Position numbers and translations under genes: made by a program | In this document: piece after piece, positions 34,658 through 43,550 of the stretch | How positions within the stretch are numbered: the stretch's first letter is position 1 | Layout of the letters: every line of letters begins with the position of its first letter | Assembly (NCBI GenBank): GCA_005697215.1 | Contig: CP040003.1 | Span: 62,001-126,000 of the forward strand | DNA: 64,000 nt | Source of the DNA: Candidatus Saccharibacteria bacterium oral taxon 488 | GTDB taxonomy: Bacteria; Patescibacteriota; Saccharimonadia; Saccharimonadales; Saccharimonadaceae | Direction of reading: 5' to 3' | The notes under the pieces: model-generated | Databases searched by the model: none | Seen by the model: the letters and a program-made list of their open reading frames with translations, nothing else | Told to the model about the DNA's origin: nothing

Positions 34658-35218
34658 ATGTATCAGCCTACAGATCTTAAAAAGGGTACGGTTTGTCAGA
34701 TTGACGGTAAGCCATATCGCGTTATTGAATATGGACAGAAGGTTATGGGGCGTGGAGGCTCTATTGTGAACGTTAAATTGAAAAACTTACTGGATGGAAG
34801 TGTCATCCCGAAGACCTTTAAGGGTCAAGACAAAATAGAGCCAGCTGAGGTGACTAGCAAGACTGTTCAATATTTATATCATGACGGAGATATGTTCTGC
34901 TTCATGGATCCAGGAAGTTTTGAACAATTTGAACTGTCTAACGATGTGGTAGATGAGGCAAAAAAATATTTGAAAGAAGGTTGTGAGCTGAATCTCCAGG
35001 TGTTTGACGGGCGAGTGATTAATGTTGAACTACCAAAAAATCTTTATCTCGAAGTTACATATACCGAAGATGTCGTGAAGGGCGATACAACCTCAAGCGT
35101 ACTTAAGGATGCGACGCTTGAGACGGGCCTTGTTATTAAGGTACCAGCATTCATTAAACAGGGCGATATTGTCAGTGTTGACACAGCGACGGGTGAATAT
35201 CGAGAGCGCAAAAAATAA
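34658..35218 (+). CDS. efp: Translation elongation factor P
   Basis: EF-P relieves ribosome stalling at consecutive prolines. The 186-aa product has three beta domains: KKGTVCQIDGKPYRVIEY, then YLYHDGDMFCFMDPGSFEQFEL, and a C-terminal GLVIKVPAFIKQGDIVSVDTATGEYRERKK-type end, of which ITRPVSS in the opposite frame is only a shadow. The tip residue that is Lys34 in E. coli is Arg32 here (VMGRGGS). ATG 34658 follows GGAAAGGAA. GC is lower than in most of the window. Confidence 0.95.
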   Translation: MYQPTDLKKGTVCQIDGKPYRVIEYGQKVMGRGGSIVNVKLKNLLDGSVIPKTFKGQDKIEPAEVTSKTVQYLYHDGDMFCFMDPGSFEQFELSNDVVDEAKKYLKEGCELNLQVFDGRVINVELPKNLYLEVTYTEDVVKGDTTSSVLKDATLETGLVIKVPAFIKQGDIVSVDTATGEYRERKK

Positions 35219-35239
35219 CAAAAGGGCCTTCTTGCCGGA

Positions 35240-35270
35240 AGCGTCGCCCAGGGTGTTCGGGCGACGCTTT
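35240..35270 (+). terminator. Terminator of efp
   Basis: AGCGTCGCCC (35240-35249) pairs with GGGCGACGCT (35259-35268) around a 9-nt loop and ends in TTTTT. Confidence 0.9.
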
Positions 35271-35273
35271 TTG

Positions 35274-35662
35274 TTGTCATGAATACATCAAATAACGACA
35301 AAGAATGGAACGAGATTTTAGGTATTGATGCTAAAAATACAACGTAATGTATGTATAGCTGGTAGGGTGTTTTTGGTGATACATATAATAATTGTTTTCA
35401 TGAAAAATATGAGCCTATTTGTGATAATGGTGAGAGTTTTCTTGGCCACTACAGGGGTAAATATAACTATTGATGTATAAATTACACTGATGCGTAGTAT
35501 ACAACGTTGTATTTTAGTTAACGTAGAATTAACGATAGAAAAGATCGGCTAATAGGTAAAAACAAGAATAGCTATTGATGTATTTATAACAGCAGTTTCG
35601 CTATCGCAGTAGGTCGTTAGTTATTGAGAAAAATATGTATTCAGGCTACAATGAGAAGTGAC
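35274..35662. other. AT-rich region without a supported gene
   Basis: These 390 bases between efp and tlyA are distinctly AT-rich. Two tiny frames occur: 35279-35347 (22 aa, MNTSNNDKEWNEILGIDA) and 35400-35480 (26 aa, hydrophobic, 10 nt after TATAAT at 35384-35389). A 12-base direct repeat CTATTGATGTAT is found at 35467-35478 and 35572-35583. It may be a decayed insertion or carry a small RNA, but I cannot support either. Confidence 0.3.
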
Positions 35663-36433
35663 ATGAAGCAGCGATTAGATAAAATGATACTAGAACGCGG
35701 GTTGGTTGAATCGCGTTCAGAAGCAGAGAATTGGATAGGCTTAGGGCAAGTCATGGTCAATGGTAGGGTGGCGACGCGTTCCGGATGTTTCGTTAACGAG
35801 ACAGCAGACATTACATTGCTGACTCGTGAGCGGTACGTTTCGCGTGCAGGCCTCAAGCTAGCGAGTGTGGCGGATAGTTTTCAGTTGGACTTTCAGGGGA
35901 AAACAGTGCTGGACATAGGGTCGAGTACTGGTGGATTTACTGATTTTGCGTTGCGTCATGGCGCCCGACGTGTGTATGCTGTTGATGTGGGCACGAATCA
36001 GTTGCACCATCGACTGCGTGACGATCGGCGCATAATATTACACGAAAAGACAGACATTCGTGACTTTGAGCTTGATTGTCCACCAGACATTATCGTGGGA
36101 GACGTGTCATTTATTAGTCTGCGCGACATTCTACCACACGTTGCAAAACGGCTGATGGGCAGTGCGACGGTGCTTGTAGCGATGGTAAAACCGCAGTTCG
36201 AGGTAGGGCGTCATTTGGTACAAAAGGGTGTTGTAAAAAATGCTGCTATACGACGAAAGATCCTGACCGATTTTGAACAATGGGCAAGACAGTACTTCGT
36301 AGTTCTTGATAAAAAGGATAGCACCATCGCTGGCAGTAAGGGCAACGTTGAGCGCTTTTATAAGTTACAACTGAAAAATAACAGAGGTAATAGCTGTAGT
36401 AAAAAGGGCATCGTTGTACTTAAATCAACGTAG
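35663..36433 (+). CDS. tlyA: TlyA family rRNA 2'-O-methyltransferase
   Basis: TlyA proteins 2'-O-methylate rRNA. The 256-aa product has an N-terminal S4 RNA-binding domain (KQRLDKMILERGLVESRSEA) and an FtsJ-like methyltransferase domain with the SAM motif VLDIGSSTGGFTDFAL and GDVSFISLRDILP. ATG 35663 is used because ATG 35651 overlaps the TACAAT (35647-35652) that appears to be the -10. The spacing to 35663 is 10 nt. It converges on ychF with 17 bp between stops and no clear terminator. Confidence 0.92.
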   Translation: MKQRLDKMILERGLVESRSEAENWIGLGQVMVNGRVATRSGCFVNETADITLLTRERYVSRAGLKLASVADSFQLDFQGKTVLDIGSSTGGFTDFALRHGARRVYAVDVGTNQLHHRLRDDRRIILHEKTDIRDFELDCPPDIIVGDVSFISLRDILPHVAKRLMGSATVLVAMVKPQFEVGRHLVQKGVVKNAAIRRKILTDFEQWARQYFVVLDKKDSTIAGSKGNVERFYKLQLKNNRGNSCSKKGIVVLKST

Positions 36434-36450
36434 TATAATATACAATAATG

Positions 36451-37530
36451 TTAGACATTGAACCGAAATTCGACAACATCGTTAGGCTGCATGATGTAAT
36501 TTTTACCTTCAGTACGTATTTTACCCGCTTCACGGGCCTTAGCTTCTGAACCTGCGGCAGCAAGGTCGTGGTAGCTAATGACTTGTGCGGCGATGAATCC
36601 GCGCTCAAAGTCTGAGTGGATGACGCCAGCAGCCTGTGGCGCCGTCCAGCCTTTATGTATTGTCCATGCCCTGACTTCCTTCTGACCTGCCGTGAGATAG
36701 CTTTGTAGACCAAGTGTGTCGTACGCGGCATGGATAAGCTGCGACAATCCGGTTTCGGAAGCCCCGTAGCTATCAAGTAGCTCCAAGGCGTCATTATTTG
36801 ATAATTCTCTGAGCTCTTCTTCAAGCTTGGCACAAATAAATAATACTCGGGCTGGCGCGACGAGTTTGGCAAGCTTTTCCTGCAGGGCATGGTCGCCGAG
36901 TCCCGCCTCGTCAACATTAAATGTATAAATAATTGGCTTGGCAGTGAGTAAATGAAGATCATTAATTATCTCATATTTGATATTTTCTATGGATGCTATC
37001 GGCATACCTGAATTAAGTGACGTCAGGAGCGTTTCAAGGTATGTAGCCACCTGTCGTGCCTCCGGCTTGGCTTTGGCTTCTTTCTGGAGACGAGGTAGAC
37101 GATGTTCTATGGTTTGGATGTCGGCAAGGATAAGTTCGGTATTGATGATGTCAATGTCGGCCTGAGGGTTAATCGGAGTATTGTCGTGTCGTAATATATC
37201 TGAGTTTTCAAAGGCGCGAACGATGTGGATAATGGCGTCGCATTCACGAATATTGTGCAGGAATTTATTGCCAAGCCCTTCTCCTTTTGAGGCGCCAGCT
37301 ACCAATCCAGCGATGTCGACGAACGTTACGGTCGCGGGGATAATTTTTTGCGTATCATACAGTTTTGCGAGTACATTGAGCCGCTCGTCGGGAACCGGTA
37401 CGATGCCAGTATTCGGTTCAATGGTGGCAAACGGGTAATTAGCCGCTAGAATATTATTGTTAGTAAGTGCATTAAATATGGTCGACTTACCGACATTTGG
37501 CAGGCCGACGATTCCGATTGATAGACTCAT
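36451..37530 (-). CDS. ychF: Obg-like ATPase YchF
   Basis: YchF is a ribosome-associated P-loop nucleotidase. The 359-aa product begins SIGIVGLPNVGKSTIFNALT (G1), has DIAGLV (G3), the family-specific NVDE in place of NKxD (TFNVDEAGLG), a coiled-coil insertion and a C-terminal TGS domain (VRAWTIHKGWTAPQAAGVIH). Length is normal. ATG 37530 lies 7 nt after TGt-TATAAT on the minus strand. Confidence 0.96.
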   Translation of the reverse strand: MSLSIGIVGLPNVGKSTIFNALTNNNILAANYPFATIEPNTGIVPVPDERLNVLAKLYDTQKIIPATVTFVDIAGLVAGASKGEGLGNKFLHNIRECDAIIHIVRAFENSDILRHDNTPINPQADIDIINTELILADIQTIEHRLPRLQKEAKAKPEARQVATYLETLLTSLNSGMPIASIENIKYEIINDLHLLTAKPIIYTFNVDEAGLGDHALQEKLAKLVAPARVLFICAKLEEELRELSNNDALELLDSYGASETGLSQLIHAAYDTLGLQSYLTAGQKEVRAWTIHKGWTAPQAAGVIHSDFERGFIAAQVISYHDLAAAGSEAKAREAGKIRTEGKNYIMQPNDVVEFRFNV

Positions 37531-37537
37531 ATCGTGT

Positions 37538-37543
37538 ATTATA
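37538..37543 (-). promoter_or_regulatory. Extended -10 of ychF
   Basis: TGt-TATAAT on the minus strand ends 7 nt before the ATG. Confidence 0.6.
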
Positions 37544-37594
37544 ACAAATTACACAAACTTGCCTCAGTATATAATATGTATTAGAATAAGCAGT

Positions 37595-38089
37595 ATGAAT
37601 AAGGTTATTGTCTCGCGAATATTTATGATAGTGGGTATCATGTTGAGTGTCGGGGCGATAGTCGCCGTTATCATGATGGTGATGGGACGATTGCATGTTG
37701 GACTAAAAGAGCCGAGTCAAGATATCGCGCCAACCGCTAAGATGATATGTGGCGAGGATATGATAAAAGAATATCGGTCAATTATCGCTGCGCCAAATGG
37801 GTATGGTCCGACAGCGCTTGAAGGGCTGGTGAAGAAGATCTCAGAACGTGGCGGCCCGGGTGACGATACGGTGTGTCACTATATTGTGCTTCACGATGCA
37901 TCGCTACGGAATGATCGCCAGCGGATTGATCAGATTCATCAAGGGTTGATCAACTCGATGAAGATGCGTCAGGCGGTCGAGCCGTTTTATCGACTGGGTA
38001 TTAATCAGGATACGGTAAAAGCACTAGTCGAAATCGGTAAGGCTGATGCGGGTGCGGGGAATAAGGATGATACACCGGGTCAGGGTTAG
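37595..38089 (+). CDS. Membrane-anchored protein of unknown function (164 aa)
   Basis: One membrane helix at about 8-31 (RIFMIVGIMLSVGAIVAVIMMVM) is followed by an extracytoplasmic helical domain with two Cys (KMICGED and DTVCHY). The tail is Gly/Asp-rich. ATG 37595 lies 7 nt after TAGAAT (37582-37587). The 3' end overlaps the next gene by about 23 nt, so it probably belongs with the two large secreted proteins and the pilus genes downstream. Confidence 0.6.
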   Translation: MNKVIVSRIFMIVGIMLSVGAIVAVIMMVMGRLHVGLKEPSQDIAPTAKMICGEDMIKEYRSIIAAPNGYGPTALEGLVKKISERGGPGDDTVCHYIVLHDASLRNDRQRIDQIHQGLINSMKMRQAVEPFYRLGINQDTVKALVEIGKADAGAGNKDDTPGQG

Positions 38090-39725
38090 GGTCGGACTAC
38101 GGCTTGTTATTGGCTATATGCTGGCACTTGTGGTTGTCGCATCGACGTTGGCGATTATTGGTGCGGATAAAGCAGAGGCGGTGGACTGTAGCGGTTTGAG
38201 CGGCCGACGACGTTTGATGTGTATTAATGCACGCAATGATGGTGAACGGTTTGCGGTACAATATATCTGTAAGGGCGGTGGAACGCGGTGCGGTGCGATG
38301 TGGATGTCGTCGCCTGGGACGTCATATACGAATGATGTTATTAACACCGTTAGCTGGAATGCGACGTCATTATCACTTGACTTGAGAGGGTCAGTGAATG
38401 GTAATGGTCAGTCGCGAGCACGGGTGTGGGCAACAAATGTAACGGTTAGTCAGAATGGTCGGACATTACTATCTGGCGGTACGCTTGATCGTGGGACGCA
38501 TCCGTCGGGCGCGTACCACTGGGTTGATGGCGGTAGTAGCATTCGAGTAAATGGAATTGATATATCTGGCGTAATTGCACCAGGAAGCTCCGGCCGTATC
38601 ATTTTGCAGGTGCGGCGCTGTTTCTATAGTAGTCCAGGCGGTAGCGGTGCTTGTGCGACACAAGATGTCGAGGTATGGATTAAGCGTGAGCAGGCGCCAA
38701 ATCAATGGACTGTTGAAGGGCAATCGCGAGTGTCAATCAATGGTGGTAGTTTAGTGCAAAACGCGACCGCTGCGCCAGGACAGCGCATACGATTTTTTCA
38801 TTACTTGAGAAATAATTCTTCATATACAATTCCTCCCTATACTCTAAAGCGCATAGGTATTAATCAGGATGTTAATGGCACGACAACCCATCATGCGTGG
38901 GCGTCGCCGTATACGCGTAGTGCTAGCCCGTGGAATACGTTTTATGAGCCGAGCGATGTTAAGCCATATAATAATGTCTTTGGGGCTGAGGGGATCGTGA
39001 CGCAGGATGATGTCGGTAAAACAGTATGTCAAAAGATTTTATGGCTGCCGGGTGCGTGGAATACTGACGGCTGGGGGGTTTCATCAAATGCCTGTGCATC
39101 GGTGCCGTATGATTATGAGTTGCGGCCGGAGGTGCAGGCGCCAGATTATATTAATGAAGGAACGATTGAGGTGAGTGGCGTGACCGCGCGAATTAATCAT
39201 ACAGGATCGACACGGTCAAATCGGGCAAATTATGCTGTAGTGCGGTTTGTGTTAAGGGGTGGTGGAAATTATACCGTGCCGGGCGGTGAGGGAGTTGTTG
39301 TGCCGCATGATAGACGTTCGCCGGGTAATTTAGTGGGCGATTGGGATTGTTATATCGCCAAGAACACGATTAAAAATAGTCGACCGGGTTTGCAGGTGGC
39401 AGATTGTACATCAAATAATTTGGCACGTAATGGCGCGGGAACAATTATCCAGCGAGGTGGGCTGGAAATTCCGCTTGGCAAGGATAACTTGAGCGGAGTG
39501 ACGATGACGACTGGTGACCAGTTGTGCTATATGACTATTGTAAGTACATACAACCAACATGTGAATACCAGTACGTTTCGCTATGCGGTAGATTGTGCAA
39601 AGGTTGCCGGACGGCCAAAAGTTCAGTTTTGGGGGGCGGATGTGCGAGTTGGTGTCGGGATAGACGGCAGCGCGGGTAACAATAATGCAGAAGTCAGGAC
39701 ATCACTGACTAGAGTGAGGCGATAG
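38067..39725 (+). CDS. Large secreted surface protein, first of a pair
   Basis: The 552-aa product has a Sec-type signal: basic MIHRVRVRVGLR, a hydrophobic stretch IGYMLALVVVASTLAII and a likely cut after KAEA. The rest is beta-rich, Gly/Ser/Asn-rich and has many Cys that may form disulfides. It ends KVQFWGADVRVGVGIDG and a short basic tail. Start ATG 38067 has GGGGA upstream; ATG 38046 is the alternative. The stop TAG is directly followed by the next ATG. It resembles surface proteins common in Saccharibacteria, from memory rather than a search. Confidence 0.65.
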   Translation: MIHRVRVRVGLRLVIGYMLALVVVASTLAIIGADKAEAVDCSGLSGRRRLMCINARNDGERFAVQYICKGGGTRCGAMWMSSPGTSYTNDVINTVSWNATSLSLDLRGSVNGNGQSRARVWATNVTVSQNGRTLLSGGTLDRGTHPSGAYHWVDGGSSIRVNGIDISGVIAPGSSGRIILQVRRCFYSSPGGSGACATQDVEVWIKREQAPNQWTVEGQSRVSINGGSLVQNATAAPGQRIRFFHYLRNNSSYTIPPYTLKRIGINQDVNGTTTHHAWASPYTRSASPWNTFYEPSDVKPYNNVFGAEGIVTQDDVGKTVCQKILWLPGAWNTDGWGVSSNACASVPYDYELRPEVQAPDYINEGTIEVSGVTARINHTGSTRSNRANYAVVRFVLRGGGNYTVPGGEGVVVPHDRRSPGNLVGDWDCYIAKNTIKNSRPGLQVADCTSNNLARNGAGTIIQRGGLEIPLGKDNLSGVTMTTGDQLCYMTIVSTYNQHVNTSTFRYAVDCAKVAGRPKVQFWGADVRVGVGIDGSAGNNNAEVRTSLTRVRR

Positions 39726-41735
39726 ATGGCGCTACAGTTAAAAACCCGAAGGTGGTGGATCGGAGTCGGTGCCGTTGGGCTAGTGGTATTCGGAAGCCTT
39801 GGAGTGTATATCTGGCGTCATTATATCAGCGTAACGGCGCAAGTAGCACCTGACGTAACTCACGTCGAGAGGGCGGTGCTAGCAGCAAGTACGACAACGC
39901 CACCGGGCGGCAGTAGTTATGACCCAGCCACGTCGTATCACATGCCGTGGGAGAAATATCCGGTTGGCGAGAGAGAGCAGATCGGTGGGATGCCAGAACG
40001 GATTAGTAGTTGGCCAACGGCCGGGGATGGTGGATCTGACTGTCGTGTGAACGCAAATGCCACGACAGTGGTCGATGGTGTTGGCGGGACATTTAATTAT
40101 GGTGGGTTTATGATGATGCCATCACCGATGTCCGGCAATCGGACAGTCGGTCAGGATAAGTGTAGCGGATCGGTGTCAACATGGACGGCACCGGACGGTG
40201 AAAATAGCACATCTTCGGCAACGCCAGCACCGAGTTGGTTTGACGACGTGGTAGCGGCCAATAGCGGTGGTCTGGCGGGCGGAGCATATGTTAATCCACG
40301 AGCGTATGGTGGCTGGGCGACGGATGCTAATGCCACGACGAAAGTGCCGTTTGGTGTGCCCGCCCAGCGATCGGGCGCGGCTGGGGCGGCCGAGTTTGCC
40401 GAATGCGGCGGGGTCATCAAAGAGTCAGGAACATCTACGTGGGCAACTGATGGAGCGTTTCGGCAGTCGATATATGATCAAGGTGGCCAGTCGAAGCCGC
40501 TCTGGGGCGCACGCTGCAAGGACGAGACAAAGCTGAAAGAGGCACTGACCCGGCGTCACAATGCGCCGCAAACTGATACCAATGGTGAAAATTACGTGAA
40601 GTCGTCTGGCGTAACACTATTTCGGCAGAAATTCCGGATGACGAGCCAGCAGCTTGAAGAGATTCGTCAGCTGGATTTGTTGAACGACGGACGATCGGGA
40701 CTATACTTACGTTTGGCGGTTGATGATTATGCCGCGGTATACATTAATGGCAAGCCAGTCTTTGCCAATCCGAAAGCGTCGTCTGATGTCGAGATGAAGA
40801 GAATCATCGCGGATTATTTACGAGCTGGTGATAATGTGATTGCTTTAGAGGTGCAAGATGCGGTTGCTCCAGCTAGCCTCGCCAATGCTAATGCGGCTGC
40901 TCGGTGGCTGCTCGGTGTGTATGCGCCAAAGGGTTGGCAGCCAGTGCCGGGGGAGCCGCGGCTGTACGGATCGTGGGCGGAATATGCCATTAGTGCGCCT
41001 GGACAAATTATTTCTTCCTCAGGGGCAGGCTTGTCATCTACGCCGACAGGGCGAACGGGGGCGATTGAGGCACGGCAATATAATGATCTGACATTTCAAA
41101 ACACTAACACCCCGTTTGGTAATTTTCGCGACAAGATGCCGACCGTACGCACACCTGATGCCTATTTTACGAACAAGGGAAATTTGTCTGGGGCGGTGTC
41201 TATGAGCGACGTGGCTGGTGGCGTGTATCAGGCTGGCAACCTGACGATTACCGGTGGAGAAATTAAGCGTGGCCGGCAAATTGTTATTAAATCGGGCGGC
41301 GTGGTAACTATCAAGGGTGACGTAAAACAGGAGGGTGGTAACTATTCGGCGGCTCGGGATTTGCCGCAGTTGATTATCAGCGCTCGGCATATTATCATTG
41401 AGCCGAATGTGACGCAGCTTGATGCTTGGCTGGTGGCCAAGAATGGTACAATTAACACCTGTGATACCATAGTTCGTGATAGTCGTCAGTGGCTGTCGGG
41501 GCTGGATGCAAAAACCTGCGAAAAACAGCTGCGGATTAACGGTCCGATTATCGCGAAGCACCTCTTTTTGCGTCGTACCTTTACCAAGGGTGGCGATACC
41601 TCTGGCAATAATCCGGGCGAGCCGGCGGAAATATTGAATTTGCGTGCCGATGCATATTTATGGGGAAATGAGCGGTCGAAAGAATCGGGGGCTATCAAAA
41701 CGATGCATCTAAAGGAATTGCCGCCACGTTTTTAA
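39726..41735 (+). CDS. Large secreted surface protein, second of a pair
   Basis: The 669-aa product has a basic start, one hydrophobic helix at about 11-30 (IGVGAVGLVVFGSLGVYIW) and an exported domain. A region near 300-400 (GLYLRLAVDDYAAVYING ... YLRAGDNVIALEVQD) looks like a galactose-binding jelly-roll domain. A later part has GSWAEYAISAPG and NDLTFQNTNTPFGNF. The last 200 residues have a repetitive strand pattern (LTITGGEIKRGRQIVIKSGG), as in beta-helix or bactofilin-like folds. It starts immediately after the previous stop, so the two are co-translated. A role in adhesion to a host cell is an inference. Confidence 0.6.
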   Translation: MALQLKTRRWWIGVGAVGLVVFGSLGVYIWRHYISVTAQVAPDVTHVERAVLAASTTTPPGGSSYDPATSYHMPWEKYPVGEREQIGGMPERISSWPTAGDGGSDCRVNANATTVVDGVGGTFNYGGFMMMPSPMSGNRTVGQDKCSGSVSTWTAPDGENSTSSATPAPSWFDDVVAANSGGLAGGAYVNPRAYGGWATDANATTKVPFGVPAQRSGAAGAAEFAECGGVIKESGTSTWATDGAFRQSIYDQGGQSKPLWGARCKDETKLKEALTRRHNAPQTDTNGENYVKSSGVTLFRQKFRMTSQQLEEIRQLDLLNDGRSGLYLRLAVDDYAAVYINGKPVFANPKASSDVEMKRIIADYLRAGDNVIALEVQDAVAPASLANANAAARWLLGVYAPKGWQPVPGEPRLYGSWAEYAISAPGQIISSSGAGLSSTPTGRTGAIEARQYNDLTFQNTNTPFGNFRDKMPTVRTPDAYFTNKGNLSGAVSMSDVAGGVYQAGNLTITGGEIKRGRQIVIKSGGVVTIKGDVKQEGGNYSAARDLPQLIISARHIIIEPNVTQLDAWLVAKNGTINTCDTIVRDSRQWLSGLDAKTCEKQLRINGPIIAKHLFLRRTFTKGGDTSGNNPGEPAEILNLRADAYLWGNERSKESGAIKTMHLKELPPRF

Positions 41736-41761
41736 GGGTTTTACATTTTAATATGCTTATG

Positions 41762-41767
41762 TATAAT
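41762..41767 (+). promoter_or_regulatory. -10 of pilM
   Basis: TATAAT ends 8 nt before ATG 41776. This is the start of the pilM-pilC operon. Confidence 0.55.
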
Positions 41768-41775
41768 AGAATAGT

Positions 41776-42822
41776 ATGAAAATAGCAAAAGGGCTGGGCG
41801 ACTTTTTCGGATTAGACATCGGGACGAATGCGGTGCGTGTCGTTCAGCTGGCGCGAACGAGCAACGGATGGAATCTGCTGCACTATGGTTATGCGCCTGT
41901 CGACCCGAAGATTACAGGTAGTGATTCGCCAGAGGCGCAGCGTAAGCTTGGTGAAGTAATCATGACCGCTGTCGGACAGAGCGGTATCAAGACGCAAAAT
42001 GTAGCGATTGGCTTACCGTCGAGCAAGACCTTTACGGCGATTATTGATGTACCAAAAGTGTCAGACCAAGAGTTAAAAGCGACCATGAAATACCAGGTCG
42101 ATCAGTACATTCCTATGGCGATTGAAGATGCCAAGGTTGACTGGGCGCTGCTCGGCGACAGCTTGCGTGAGCAGGGTCAGTATGAGGTGTTATTGACGAG
42201 TGCGGCGATCAGTTATGTCGAGGAGCGGCTCGAGTTTATTGAAGGACTCGGCTTTAATGTGGTCGCTGAGGAGCCGGATCCAATTGCGATGCTTCGGGCA
42301 TTAGCACCGACTGATGGAGCGACCGCAAAGCTAGTGCTGGATATGGGCGAACACTCGACTGACTTGGCGGTCATTTATGGCGATATGCCGCGGTTGGTGC
42401 GCACGGTGCCGAGCGGACTGCAGGCGCTGGTGCGAGCGGCGGTACAAAACCTCAACGTGCAGGATGATCAGGCTCGCCAGTTTATTATTAAGTTTGGCTT
42501 GGCGCCTGACCGGCTAGAGGGGCAAGTCCTCAGGGCGATTGACGGCGTGCTGGATAATTTTGCGACCGAGCTGACCAAATCAATCAAGTTCTTTCAGACG
42601 CGCTATCCGAGCATTTCCGTGTCAGGAATTCTGCTGTCGGGCTTTGGCGCAGCGATACCGATGATGGATAATTACATTGCTAACAAGACTGGTATACCAG
42701 CGACTACGGCTGATCCGTGGCAGCATGTCAGTCTTGGGCAGGCCGATCAGCAAAAATTAGCACCAATTGCCTCGGAGTTTGCGACGGTTGTTGGTCTAGC
42801 GCAGCGGAGGAACGGATCGTGA
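41776..42822 (+). CDS. pilM: Type IV pilus assembly protein PilM
   Basis: PilM is the actin-like cytoplasmic protein of the pilus alignment complex. The 348-aa product has FFGLDIGTNAVRVVQL (phosphate 1), VLDMGEHSTDLAVIYG (phosphate 2) and SGILLSGFGAAIPMM, all parts of the actin-type ATP site. The PilN N-terminus that it binds is encoded by the next gene (INLIPDVKRE). The stop overlaps the pilN GTG. Confidence 0.93.
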   Translation: MKIAKGLGDFFGLDIGTNAVRVVQLARTSNGWNLLHYGYAPVDPKITGSDSPEAQRKLGEVIMTAVGQSGIKTQNVAIGLPSSKTFTAIIDVPKVSDQELKATMKYQVDQYIPMAIEDAKVDWALLGDSLREQGQYEVLLTSAAISYVEERLEFIEGLGFNVVAEEPDPIAMLRALAPTDGATAKLVLDMGEHSTDLAVIYGDMPRLVRTVPSGLQALVRAAVQNLNVQDDQARQFIIKFGLAPDRLEGQVLRAIDGVLDNFATELTKSIKFFQTRYPSISVSGILLSGFGAAIPMMDNYIANKTGIPATTADPWQHVSLGQADQQKLAPIASEFATVVGLAQRRNGS

Positions 42823-43550
42823 TTGAGATTAACTTGATTCCTGATGTCAAGCGCGAGTTACTTCGGGCAAAAATGATGCGCAATGCTGTGACAGCGATGT
42901 CAATAACCGTTGGCATGATTGCGGTCGGAGTGGCAGTTGCGCTTGGCTTGATCTTTGGCGGTCAAGTAGCCCTGGAGGCGCTGCATGATGGGACAATTAA
43001 GAGCAAGACACGTGAGCTGACGTCGATTGAAGATCTCGATAAGCTAGTGACCATTCAGCATCAGCTGGCGACAATTAACAAACTATCAAGTGAGCGTCAG
43101 GCCGATTCACGACTATTTGACGTGATGACGGCGGTCAATCCGGTGGCGCCAAATAGTATTAAAATTGCGACGCTAAAGCTCAAACCAGAGTCACGGACAA
43201 TTACTATTGAGGGATCAGCCGAGAATGGCTATATCGCGCTGGAGATATTTAAGAAGACGATTACTAATACGACTGTGCAGACAACACAAAATGGGCAAGA
43301 GGTTAAACAACCGCTGGCTGAGAATCTACAGGCGGGTGAGGCTAGCTTTGGTGAAGATGCCAACGGTAAGAAGGTGTTGCGCTTCTCGTTCACGTTTACC
43401 TATCCGGCAGAATTGTTCTCGAAAACGAGCGGCTCAGTGGTGATTGCGACGCCAAACGGTAAAGTTGATGTGACTGATTCGCGGCTGGGGGTGCCAGAGA
43501 GCCTATTTGCCAAGAAGCCAAAAGACGCTTCAAATAAGGAGAAAAACTAA
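42819..43550 (+). CDS. pilN: PilN-like pilus assembly protein
   Basis: The start (V/M)IEINLIPDVKREL carries the INLLP-type motif through which PilN binds PilM. One membrane helix lies at about 22-47, then a periplasmic domain. The 243-aa product starts at GTG 42819 with GGAGG at 42806-42810 and overlaps pilM by 4 nt. The stop overlaps the next ATG by one base (TAATG). Confidence 0.82.
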   Translation: MIEINLIPDVKRELLRAKMMRNAVTAMSITVGMIAVGVAVALGLIFGGQVALEALHDGTIKSKTRELTSIEDLDKLVTIQHQLATINKLSSERQADSRLFDVMTAVNPVAPNSIKIATLKLKPESRTITIEGSAENGYIALEIFKKTITNTTVQTTQNGQEVKQPLAENLQAGEASFGEDANGKKVLRFSFTFTYPAELFSKTSGSVVIATPNGKVDVTDSRLGVPESLFAKKPKDASNKEKN

